Assembly (NCBI RefSeq): GCF_020740795.1
Contig: NC_067291.1
Location: forward strand, 20,986,780 to 21,050,779
DNA length: 64,000 nt
From: Apus apus
Taxonomy: Eukaryota; Chordata; Aves; Apodiformes; Apodidae
Direction: 5' to 3'
The notes beneath the pieces are model-generated. The model was not told the origin of the DNA, did no database searches, and saw nothing but the letters and a program-made list of their open reading frames with translations. Positions 35,501-47,500 of this stretch are shown one piece after another (the first letter of the stretch is position 1; each line of letters starts with the position of its first letter). Position numbers and translations under genes: made by a program.

Positions 35501-38500
35501 ACGTGTGGTTAAACACCTTGTCAGCTCCTGAGCTCTTGCTCTGCAATGGGCTCAGTGCAAGGTGGGGTTTGGTGCCTGCTGGGGCCTCACACAAAGCTGT
35601 AAGGATTGGCATGATGCTGGCACCCGAGGGTCACTGTCACCCACCCAAGGAACACCAGCACCCACCCGCGGGCACAGATCCTCTCTGCCACCTCTCCCCT
35701 GAGAGCGATGCTTGGTTCCATTCCCAGGTTACGTCGATATTGGGATTATCCCCGTGGGAGCCCGGGAGATCCGGATCGAAGAAGTCGCAGAAGCTGGGAA
35801 TTTTCTCGCGCTGAGGAGCGAGGACCCAGAGAAGTACTTCCTGAATGGAGGCTGGACCATTCAGTGGAATGGGGACTACAGGGTGGCAGGGACCACCTTC
35901 ACCTACAAAAGGACAGGGAACTGGGAGAACCTCACCTCCCCGGGGCCCACCGTGGAGCCGGTCTGGATCCAGGTAGGCTCTGGGCTGTGCTGGTGGGGAG
36001 GATGGGGGGCAGAGCCACCAGCTCTCCTGCCTTCCCGTGTGGGGCTGCACTGCCATGGGCCATCACAGCACTTCACTGCCATCCAAGGGGTGGGGACACG
36101 TTTCTCAACATCGGGAGTGGCCGACCACATGCTGCTGGTCCAAGAAGTGTGCTTCCAGCCCACACCACTTCCAGCTGAGCCTTGTCTCCTCTGCAGCATT
36201 CCTCAATATTTACAAAGCAGGGAGAGTATGAAGAGAATGAGCCCTTTTCCTGAGGCCTTCCCCAGATCTTACCAAGAGCAGGGGAAGAGCCTGTGGGGCT
36301 TTTGGCAGGGCTGGAGCAGCCGATGGGAGCTGGGAGCTGTGGTGGTGCCATGCACAGCAGCAAAGGGTGGCCCAGTGGCCCTACTTGGCAATGCCATGGG
36401 CCCCCCAGTCCCCATGGTATTGCCACCCTCCCACCGGTGCCATGTCCCCCTCAGCAGTGCCGGGGTGAGGGGCTCAGTCCCTGGGTCCTGCTCTGTGGTC
36501 CAAATCCAGGTGATGCTGCCCAGGGTGCTGTAGGTCAGGCTCTGCTTCCTCACCAAAGCCCTTGAGGCAGAGGGTAAAAATCCTGAGGGAACATTTGAAA
36601 TCCTCTGAAACAACTAGAAATGTCAAGTTTTACTCTTTTTTGCACTGCTCTGGAAATTGCCTTCATTTGCAAACCGATCCCACTCTATTAATTTTCACCT
36701 TGTTTCCAGGGAAAAGAGTTGCCTGGGATTAGTTTCAGGGTGGCTTTATATTTCAGTGAGCTTTGCAGGAGCCATAGCTGCCAGTGGCAGGGGCAGTGAA
36801 AGGCTGTGCCCGTCTCTGCCATTCCTTCCCCAGGATGGTCAGGAGTGAGGGATCTGCCTGTTAATGCAGAGCTGTTGGGAGCCAACATCCTCATGCCAGG
36901 GAGGCCAAGCTTTCCCCTGGAGAAGCTGGGAATTGTCCCCTGGGTGATGGCACAGCCAGCAGCTGGCTGAAATTCCTTGTGGAGCCAAGTGTGGTGCAGA
37001 GGTGGTGGCCACCACAGAGGTACGTCCCCAGGCCATCCCAGCTTGGCCCAGTGCACTCCTCCCTTGGCAGAGGCTTGCCCTGGAGCCCAGCCACGCCGCC
37101 CAGCCAAGATCTTCCCTTTTGCCTTCCTTTCAGCAGAGGCTGAGGATGAAATGTGAGCAGGACCCTGGGCTCCTCTGCCGCCAAGTGCTGCTGTTAACAG
37201 GAGCGCTGGCGTGCTCGGCACCCGCCGGTCATTTCCTGGGATTCCTAACCTAATTAAAAGCTTTTGACAGAAATGTTTGGATATTTGTGAAGAGGTTCTG
37301 GAAAGACGCCCTCGCTCCCGCTGGAGCTCCAAGAGCAACAAAGCTTTGGCAATAATGGGAGCGCTTAGGCTAAGAAAAACAAGGTTCAGCTCCTGGCCTT
37401 CGCCAGGCACTGGTGCAGGAGGTGCTTTGGGCAGGACTTGTGTCAACCCCAGGAGCTGCTTCGTGCATGCTGAGAGCAGCTGGAAGCCCCTTCAAGGGGG
37501 GAGCAATTAAGGAAACTCTCTTGAACATGCAAAGCCAAGGGCTTTGATTCCTTCTCTACAGGGCCAGACTCGTGCTGCCATCCCTTCCCTTCCTTCTGAC
37601 CCATCCCAAAGGACAGGTTACTGTGGCTGATGTTCACCTCAGTGTTCATCCATCCAGGCCACCCACCTTCAGTCCAGCAGACAAGGCTGGGAGCCACCAG
37701 AGCTCCCTCCAGCTGTAGCATCCCTTGCTGAGAGGTCAGGGAGGGAGATGAAGGGAGGTAGATAGGGCTCAACACACTTCCAGACAGTGGGAGCAAGCAG
37801 TGGGTCTGTCCTGTGGAGAGGGACATTCCTGCCCCATGTCTGCAGACCCTGGGGTGGACTGGAGCCAGGAACGGCACATGCAAAACCTCCTGCCCTGGCT
37901 CCGACTGCAGGGAAGGGGACATCTGGCCATCCTGGACCCTGCTGCACCTCAGCAACAGCTGGAACCATCGCTGTCCCCTGCCAACAGGCAGTGCAAGGGG
38001 ACAATCACAGAATCACACCATGTCCCTGGCTGGAAGAGACCTCCAAGATCATCCAGTCCAGCCCTAGACCTAACAGGGCAAGCTCCCCACTAGACCATGT
38101 CCCTGAGCACCAGGTCCACGTGCCACAACCACGTCCTTGTGGCCGCGCCAGGCTGGGTGTTACCTCCTGAGCATCCCCTGGGTGGCAGGGGGCTGCTCCC
38201 CCCCTGACCGCCCGCTGTCCCTCCAACAGCTGCTGTTCCAGGAGACCAACCCCGGCGTGCGGTACCAGTACACCATCCAGCGCCCGGCCGACAGCGAGAA
38301 CCAGGTCGAGCAGGCTGAGTTCCTCTGGCGCTTCGGCTCCTGGACCTCCTGCACCGCCACCTGTGGCACCGGTGAGCCCGCACCCCCGCGAGGAGCGGAG
38401 GAGCATCCCCGCCCTGTGGCGATTCCAGAGAAATTCATGGGAGTTCTTTGGGTTCAGGAAGTCTTGGGCTGGGGAAAAAAAAGCGCGACCTCAGCTGAGG

Positions 38501-41500
38501 CCTCCAGAGCCCCCCTCGCCCTCACCCGCCGGACCCCCCGGCTTTATCAGCGCTTTGCTCCTCGCTTGGGGGCCTGTTCCTGCACCAGGTGTTCTCAGCA
38601 TCAGGGTGATGGAGACAAAAGAGCTTTAGAGAAATCTAGGGAGTTTGGAAGAGCCTGGCTTGGCTTCTCCGGGGGGGGTGGGTTCCAGGGTTTTTTGGAG
38701 AGCCCATTGGAGGGCTCCCAGCGTGGGCAGAGCTCCAGGGTCCTGCACTGCCCTGTGGACACTTGCTTTCCCCCTCCTGTCTCACTGCGCTGCTGGCCAG
38801 GTGTCCAGGAGCCCCCAGGGCAGCTTTTGGGGTGGCTGATTGTGAAGAACAGCCCTTCTTCTCCCCCCACATCATAGGACTGGAGGGGGATGGTCTGGGC
38901 ATGCTGCAAGGGGGGAGGCTGTGACCAGCGAGCGCTTCCTCGAGAGGATCTGCTGCTAAAAAAAAGGGAATTCAAGGACACTCATCCCTTCTGGGGCAGC
39001 ACAGGGTGCCAGGAGGTGTTTCCTGCTTGTTCCTGGGAGGTGGGTGTGGATCCTGCTCCGAGCAGGAGGGCTGGGATGTGGCAGGAGCTGGCGGGGCCTT
39101 TTAAACACATTTGCACCAAGAGCTCTTTGCGGTGGTTTTGCACGGGCACCTGTAACGCTGCAGTGTGGGGAGAGGAGGAGGACGGGGGCTGAGGGCATGG
39201 GCTTGTCTGCACAAGGTTTGGTTGTTCAGCTTCCAGGGCAGAAGGGGAATCCAGGAGAGAGCGGGGTGAGGATGCTCACCCCGTCTGGGTGCAGACGGGT
39301 GGCAGGAGGAGGGCTGAGCCCCTCGCTGGCCAGAGCAGAACTCAGCAGTTCAGCTGGGCCATCTCAACCCCAGCTGATGGTAGCAGTTGATATTTACAGC
39401 TCTCCCAAGTCGTGGGTCAAGTATGTGTTGCACAAAGGAGGACAAAGGCAGGCAGTGAGGCTAGTGTCCAGAGTGAGGTCACCCTGCAGAGTGTCACCCT
39501 GTGAGTTCAGCAGAGCAGGAGGCGGGTGGTTTGTCCATGAGCTGTAGCAGGAAGTTGCCAAAAAAGGGCAACATTGCTCCATCCATTCCGGTCATTCTCC
39601 AGCCCACTTGAGCTCTGTAGGTCTCATCACACAAGTGTCAGATCAAGGCCAGGTGTCCTCCTCTGCTTTTCCCACCTGGGTGCACTGGGAGTACTGGTGC
39701 CATTGGGCTCTGTGAGGCCATGGGTCCCTCAGCAGAAGTGCGCTCTCCACTTCCAGTTTCACCGGTGGTTTCCTTTCCCTTCCCCTGGTTTGGGTGGCTC
39801 AGGCTCACCGTGGGGCCTCCTGTCACTTGTGGGTGCAGGGTGCTGGGTGCTTGGGTCCCTGCCTGGGACCCAGCCCTGCTGTGTCTGCAGGGGTGCAGCG
39901 GCAGGTGGTGCACTGCGTGGAGAAGCTGGCTGGCATCGTGGAGGAGCGGTTCTGCGATGCCCTCACCCGCCCCGACGACCAGCAGAGGACCTGCAGCGAG
40001 GAGCCCTGCCCGGCCAGGTCTGTGGGCTGTCCCCTCACCCCTGCTCCCATCCCTGGCACACCATGGGAACCAGCGCAGCCCTGACCCCCTGCCCAGCACC
40101 CTGACCTGGGGCTGAAACAGAACCACGGTTGGGACCCTCATTTCCCATGACCCCAAATCCCCGCTGACTATTACAGGCTGCTGTAGCCCATGAGCATCTT
40201 CTGAACATCTCCTGGCCACAAACTCCTCTTGGTTGGTGGTGTGGGGCACAGCACAGAGCCTGGCTGGTAGCTGAGGCATCTCCTCTTCCACGTGTCCCCA
40301 GGTGGTGGGTCGGCGAGTGGCAGACGTGCTCGGCCACGTGCGGCCAGTCGGGGCTGATGAAGAGGACGGTGCTCTGCATCCAGAGCGTGGGGTTGGATGA
40401 GCAGAGGGCCTTGCAGCAAGCAGACTGCCAGCACCTCTCCAAGCCTGCTGCCACTGCGCCCTGTCACCAGGAGGTCCCCTGTCCCTCCCAGTGGGCCGTA
40501 GGGAACTGGTCAGAGGTGAGAAGGAGTGTCGGGGAGGTCCCAGTGTTTTGCAAAGCTGGTAGGAGCTGGGGAAAAAGTGCTCCCAGAAAGTCCACAGCCT
40601 GCCTGAGAGAGGTGAGCATGCTCCTGCTTCTGGGGAAAAAACATGTCTCTGTGGGCTCATGAAACACCAGCTCGCGTGGATGGGAATTTCATGGCACGGT
40701 GAGGTCTCAGAGTGAGGAAGGAGCACAGAGGACTGTTTGACTCTGCCCCATCTCTGAACGCTGCAGCATCCTCCGTCAGGGTGATGGCCACGCTCTGTGC
40801 TGGATGCCAGGGGGGCAGAAACAAGAGGTTTCCAACCCTTTGATGTGTTTTCCAGCACCACAAGCCTTCCCCTTCAAAGCTGCCCCATCTCTGTGCAGGG
40901 GGTGGGCAGAGACAGAGATGATCCTAGGGTATGGAGGAGCCATCACAAGTTTTTCAATACTTCATTTAAAAAGAGAAGGAGAGAGAAAAAAATCAACCCC
41001 TGTATAAAATGCCACAGTCTGCAGACACCCCGTGTAGCTGATTTGTTCATTTTTGTAGGTCTGTCAATCAGCTTTACCGCAGGTTGAGGGTTTTAACCAG
41101 GAAGTTATAACTCCTAATTTAAGCTGTGGTTTCAAAAAGTGTTTGGTGTGAAGACAAGTGGTGGGAGAGAAATGAGAGAGCCTGGGAACCGAGCTTGTTG
41201 CTAAGAAACAAACGGAATAAAAATGCGAACAGAAAATTTGAAGGCTAAATGAGAGCTATTTAGAAATATTTTTTCTAGGGCCCCACAAAAGCCACAATTG
41301 CAGGGCTGAGAGAGACGGCTCCAAGAAATTAAAGGGGAAATCCTGAATTGCCCACGGGTGTGTGCTGTGCCTGGAGCCAGCCCAGTCACCACCGTGTCTG
41401 TGGTGTTGACACGGACGGATCTGTGAGCCCAGGAGAAACACGCTCAGGATTTTGAGATGTCTGTAATTTTTCTGTCCTTCTTTAATTTAAACAAGGAGCT

Positions 41501-44500
41501 CTCCCTCTTCTCCATTTCCCCCACCACCAGTAAGCAGAGAAATTTGAAGGGCTTGGGAGCTTCCCAGGAATGTGGCCCTTCTGGCCAGAAAAATTATAGG
41601 GGCTTGTTGCCTTTTTTTGTACTTGCCAGCCCCGTGGCACCAGCAGCGCCCGGGCAGCCTGCGCAGCCCCAGGGGCTCTTTGCAGTTTGGGCAGCCCAAC
41701 AAAGTGCTTCAGCACTGTGACTTACTGCCTGCAGAAGGACCTTGGAGCAACATATGTCCGGCTTTATGGAGTTTCCAAGGAAGCTGGTGTAGTCAGAAGT
41801 GTTATTTGTTGTCCGTTAATGCACAGTCTCTTGGTCAGAGCACGTCCCACCCTGCAGCCTGCTGTGATGCCTCCAGCAGCTGTGTGCTTGATGCGGAGGC
41901 CTCCTGCGAGCTCTGGGTGTTCTTCCACAAGGCTCCCAACAGCCACAGTTTCTTATCTGTGTCCCAGAGGCTTCCCTGATAACCGAGCCTTGGCAAATAA
42001 ACCTCCTCCTTCCCCCTGCAAGAGCTGAAATACCTGGACTTTATCTCCTGGATGCAGCTGGAGGCATTTGCTGAGAAATTTTAGCTGAAGGTGCACACTG
42101 TGGGTGTTGATCTCTGCTTTCCCTGATTTGGCCACCCCAGCAGGGAGAAGCAGTTTGCTTGCACCCCTCCTGCAGATGTTAATGTGCAGTAATGGTTTAT
42201 GGTGGCTGTGCATCAAACCCTCACCCAGCCCATCCCTTTTTGCCCAAATAGCAGGGATTTCAGCAGAAATCCCCTCTGCTGGGCTTGCATCCTTGACTGT
42301 TGGTTCTCCTTGGCTGGGGTCTGCAAGGCTCTCTGATGGCCATGAGGAGCACTCTGTGTGTCTGTCACCGCCAGCTGCAGCAGCCAGAGGCATGTGCAGC
42401 CCACATCTGATGGGAGTAGCTCTACAATCTGCTTATCCAGCAGAAAATGTTGCTATCCTTCTTGCCAGCTTGTGGGTTTCTTTTATTCTGAGCAACCTCA
42501 AAGAGACCATTATGGTGGAGGAGGGGGTGTCCTCAACAAAACTGCTAATTGACCTTTGCTTTTTCCCTACAAGGACAACAACATGTCATTATCCCCTGCT
42601 TCAAAAGATTCTCTTCTAGAAGAAGAGATGCAATTCATGGTGATAGGTCACAGAAAAGAGCTATTAGATCATCTTGCTCAATGCCCTTCACAATGTCCAT
42701 CTCCCGGGAAAATTATTTCTGGCTGGAGTGAAGGTCAAGGATCACGCTGAGCAAAGTGCCCTGGGATCCCAGCCCTGCACAGGGAGACAGCCCCAGAGGT
42801 GGCTTTGGCTGGTGATAACACTGCTCACCAGTGTGAGTGGTGCCCCTTGCTCCCTGTTCCTGGCCCAGGGGAGCCCATGCCCCAGCACGGAGCCACAGGA
42901 GACATCTTGGGGTGGGTGGTGGGAAAGTGACATGGAGCCCCTTCACCCTGTACCCAAAGCATCATGGTGGACAGTGGAGCACATGCTTTGTTATCACAAA
43001 ATCATCAAATCATTCTGGTTGGAAAAGGCCTTTAAGATCATTGAGACCAACCAGTAACCTAATCTGGTTGGGGAGGAGCCGTGAGAGATATGGGCACCTC
43101 TGCAGCACCCTCCCCACTCCTCCTGCTGCCCCCGCATCACCCGTCCCTGCTGTTTGTGTCTCTTCCTTTCCCAGTGCTCTGTGACCTGTGGAAACGGGAC
43201 CCAGAGGCGCCCAGTTTATTGCAGCAACAGCACCGGGGCTGCCTGTGACCCTGCAGAACGACCCAGCTCGGAAAATGTCTGCTCCTTGCCACGGTGCCAG
43301 AAGAAGCTGGACGCCAGCAGCGACTGGTCTGGCAGTGGGTCCTCCAGCAGAGAGATATTCAATGAAATCCATTACATCCCCAGCAACCACATTGCTAAAT
43401 TTAACCCCTTAATTCCAAGTATTCCCCAGTCCAATGATGTCAATGTCATCACTGAGGAGGACTTCTCAGACAGAAAGGGAAATGTCTTTGTTGATGATTT
43501 TTACTATGATTATAATTTTATCAACTTCCACGAGGATCTGTCTTACTATCCCTTCATGGAGAAGGAGACCAGAGGCGAGGAGCCTAAGCCAGGGCTGAGC
43601 ACCAACGACGTGGAGGGACCCCATGAGATGCCTGCTGGTGAACTGCACACCATCAAGCCTGGAGGAGAAGCACGAGAGGACTCTCTGGTAACCAGCAAAG
43701 CAAATGCTTCTGTCGCTGTGCATGGTGGAGGAGAGATGGAGCCTGGGGATTTAGCCATGAACGACCTCCTGAGCATCGTCCCCAAGGATGCAGGGACAGC
43801 CACTCCCAAATACACCATCCCTGGCTTCATGGGTGAGGAGGAGGATGCAATGCTTGTGCCCCATTCTGAGGACCACCCGCCCACCCAGAGCACCATAAGC
43901 CATGATTCTGCAAACAGCCATGACCACCCACCCCTGGGTGAGTCCTTGGGAGCCATGCCAATGGGGAGCAGTCCTGGGCAGGATGCTCCAGCCCATGGCC
44001 TTGCTCCCTGGGCTCCTTCCCAGGCTGGTACCCCCTCCCTGCTGCCTGCCTGGGGGGGCAGCACTGGCACAGACACGTCTAGAGGTCTGGGAGAGCTGGG
44101 GAGCAGCGGCGAGGGACGGGCGAGCATGGAGGGGCTGGGGACCACCAGCAGTGAGGAGCAGGAGGTGGCTGGTTCTGCAGGAACAGGCCATGAAGATCCA
44201 AGGGAAATGAGTCTTGTCATCACTGGGGATACCGATGGTGCTGTGCCCTGGACCGAGGGGCAGGACGAGTGGGCACAAATGCCAGAGGGGACTGCAGGCA
44301 CTCATGCAGGGCCACAGGGCAAGCAATGGGCAGATCTGTTCTTCCCCACCCCACAGGGACTGGGGTGGGAGATGGGAAGGAGCTCTGCCAGTCCCCATCC
44401 CACAGTTGCTGATGGGGGCCCTATGAGGCTGGCAGGGCTCCACACTCCCACATCCCTGACCTTGGCCCCCTTGGTGGCTACTCCAGCCTTTCCACCAGCA

Positions 44501-47500
44501 GTGTCCTTGTCCTCTGGCTTCCCCAGGCCAGCTACCCAGCTCACCTCCAGTGGCCTCACCCAGCAAGATGCCCTGTCACTGGCCATGCCCACGTCTCCAG
44601 CTCACAGCCCTCCTGCATACCTGGGCAGAGCATCTCCCTCCAGGTCCCCCCCAGCGTGGTGGAGCATGGGGATGTCCCAGCACCTGGAGCCAGCATCACC
44701 CCGTGCCCAGCAGACCCTGCTCCACAGCACCGTGCCAGGGCAGCGCTCGCTGGGAACAACCCCAGGGACATCTGATTTCAGTGATGGGGAGCACGAGTTT
44801 CCCCAGCCCACTCCTGCCCCCCTGCCACGCTGGGAGAAGGAGGAGAGGGAGAAGGAGGACGAGGAGACTTTGCTTCTACCATCAACCACCATGGCAGCCA
44901 CTGTGACACCCAGCTGGGAGGTTGGGAACTGGAGCGAGGTATGTGTGTCCCATTAAAGCATGAGGTGGCCAGTATGGAGGGTGGGACCGGTCCCTCTGCT
45001 GGTGGTCTCTGGGGCATTGCCCCTGGCATGCAGAAATCTTGCATGGCTCACACATGTCCCCCCCATCACGGGGGAAGCGATGAGCTGAGTCCCCAGGGAC
45101 CTTTCTCCTGGGCCACTGGGCTCCATCCTTGGCCAGAGCCAGCCATGGGGCATCAGGACCATCATGGTCCAGCCCCGCCCTGCTGGCAGGAGAGGAGAGG
45201 AGCAGGTGTCTGCCCCTGTGTTGCAGTGCTCGGCCACCTGCGGCGTGGGCGCAGTCTGGAGGCCCGTGCGCTGCAGCAGCGGCAGCGACGACGGCTGCGC
45301 CGCCGCCAACAAGCCCGTCCCTGCCCGGAGGTGTTCCCTGAGACCCTGTTCCACCTGGCGTGTGGGGAACTGGAGCAAGGTAAGTGGGGGTGCAGCCTGG
45401 GGGGTCCCAAAAATCCACCAAAAACCAGTGCCTGCCCTGTGGCCGGAGCGTTTCTGGGCTGTGCTCTGGCCTTGTGGCTCTAGCCATGGGTTAGAGGAGG
45501 AGTAAAGAGGTGGGGTACCAACTCAATCCAGCCCCAGGCAGAATGTGTCTCTGGACTCACCTGCTGCCAAAGAGATTCCTGGTTCACCAGCCGCTGCCGC
45601 CCTTTTCCGGTTTGATGCTCATGTTGTTTCCCAGTGCTCCCGGAGCTGCGGCGCTGGGATGAAGGTTCGGGACGTGCACTGCGTCGACGCCAGAGACCAG
45701 AGGCTCCTGCGACCCTTCCACTGCCAGGCTGTCCTCTACAAACCTCCAGCACAGCTGCCCTGCCAGGGTACACCGTGCCTGGACTGGTACACGTCCTCCT
45801 GGAGGGAGGTAGGGGTTGCTGGGGAGGGGGGACAGCACTTGACCCCCGAGCATTGCAGTGGGGCTTTATCCCCAGTTGGGCACGTGCCTGTTTCCCACCC
45901 TCAGTTGTTTCTCCTCTCCCTGGGAGCCCATTTGGTGTTTGCTCACCTGGAGCAAATGTTCAGTGATTGGAGCTGGGGGGGGCTGAGCTGCCTGCAGTGA
46001 TGTGCTTTACTGGAGCCACCTGATAACCGGGGGGGCGGGCATCAGGCTCTGCCTGCCTCTTCCCACACCTGCCAAACCCAGGCAGATACCTGGGGCAGAT
46101 CCTCCTGCCTTTGGGAGCCTCCCAGCCAGTTTGGAGTCCCAGGAAGGAAAGCAGGCACTGACAGCAGGGGTAGCTGCAGGGGGGAGTCCACCTGGGGGTG
46201 AGTTTGTGTGTCTGCAGGGGGGTTTTGCAGTGTACCAACCTAAGACACCAACTCCTGGGCTGGGTCTGCCTTTCGCTGGCCCTGCTGGCTTCCTCTTCCC
46301 ATGTCCCATGTCCTGGCAGTGCTCGGAGTCCTGCGGTGGCGGGGAGCAGGAGCGGCTGGTGACGTGCCCGGAGCTGGGACGTTGTGAGGAGACACTACGG
46401 CCCAACACCACCCGACCCTGCAACACCCACCCCTGCACCACCTGGGTGGTGGGCTCCTGGGGAGAGGTGAGCAGGCACGAGCAGGAGCACGTTGCTCCTC
46501 GCCAGGGGCCTCTGAAAGAAATGCAAGGAACAGGGGAGGAGGTTTGCTGGAGTCCCCATCATAAGAAGGACATGGAGATATTGGAGTGAGTCCAGAGTTG
46601 GCCATGAAGATGATCCCAGGGCTGGAGCAGCTCTGCTCTAGAGAGGCTGGGAGAGCTGGGGTGTTCAGCCTGGAGAAGAGAAGGCTCCAGGGAGACCTTA
46701 GAGCACCTTCCAGTGCCTGAAGGGGCTCCAGGAAAGCTGGGGAGGGGCTTGGGACAAGGGGCAGGGAGGGATGGAACAAGGGGGAACAATTTAAAGCTGA
46801 AAGAGGGGAGATTGAAATGAGATCTGAGGAAGAAGTTCTTCACTGTGAGGGTGGGGAGACCCTGGCCCAGGTTGCCCAGGGAAGCTGTGGCTGCCCCATC
46901 CCTGGCAGTGTTGAAGGGCAGGTTGGATGGGGCTTGGAGCAGCCTGGGCTGCTGCGAGGTGTCCCTGCCCATGCAGGGGGGTTTGGAACTAGATGATCTT
47001 TAAGATCCTTTCCCACCCAAAGCAGTCTGGGGTTCTGCCCCCCAGGGTTCTGGTGCTGCTGGCACAGCACCCTGTTGGGGGTGGTTCCCCCCAGGCTGAC
47101 AGGGCTGTTCCCTCCCGCAGTGCTCGGCTCCCTGCGGCGCGGGCGTCCAGCGGCGCCAGGTGAAGTGCATCAACACCAGGACGGGGCTGGCAGAGGAGGA
47201 CAGCAGCCTCTGTGACCACGAGCCCCGGCCCGAGAGCACCCAGAAGTGCAACCCCCAGGACTGCCAGAGCTCCGAGTCAGGTAAGCGCTTCTTCCCGTGC
47301 TCTTCTGCCCTCCTGCAGGCTGGGTGCTTCGTCTCTGGTCTGGTTGTGCTCTGGTTGTGTGTGCTGGTTGGGGTAGATGCTGCGTTTTCGAGGACATGGT
47401 GCTGGTCTTGGAGATTGGTGTGAAAGGCACCAGGCTCTTGGTTAAGGGGTATGACCTGCAGAGCGGGTGGCTCCTCCATCAGCAGCTTTACAGAGGAGTG

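Noticed and set aside
39638-40861. 407-codon minus-strand frame across ADAMTS7 exons 17-18
   Set aside because: It is the antisense shadow of ADAMTS7 exons and GC-rich introns; the plus-strand frame is confirmed by TSR motifs.
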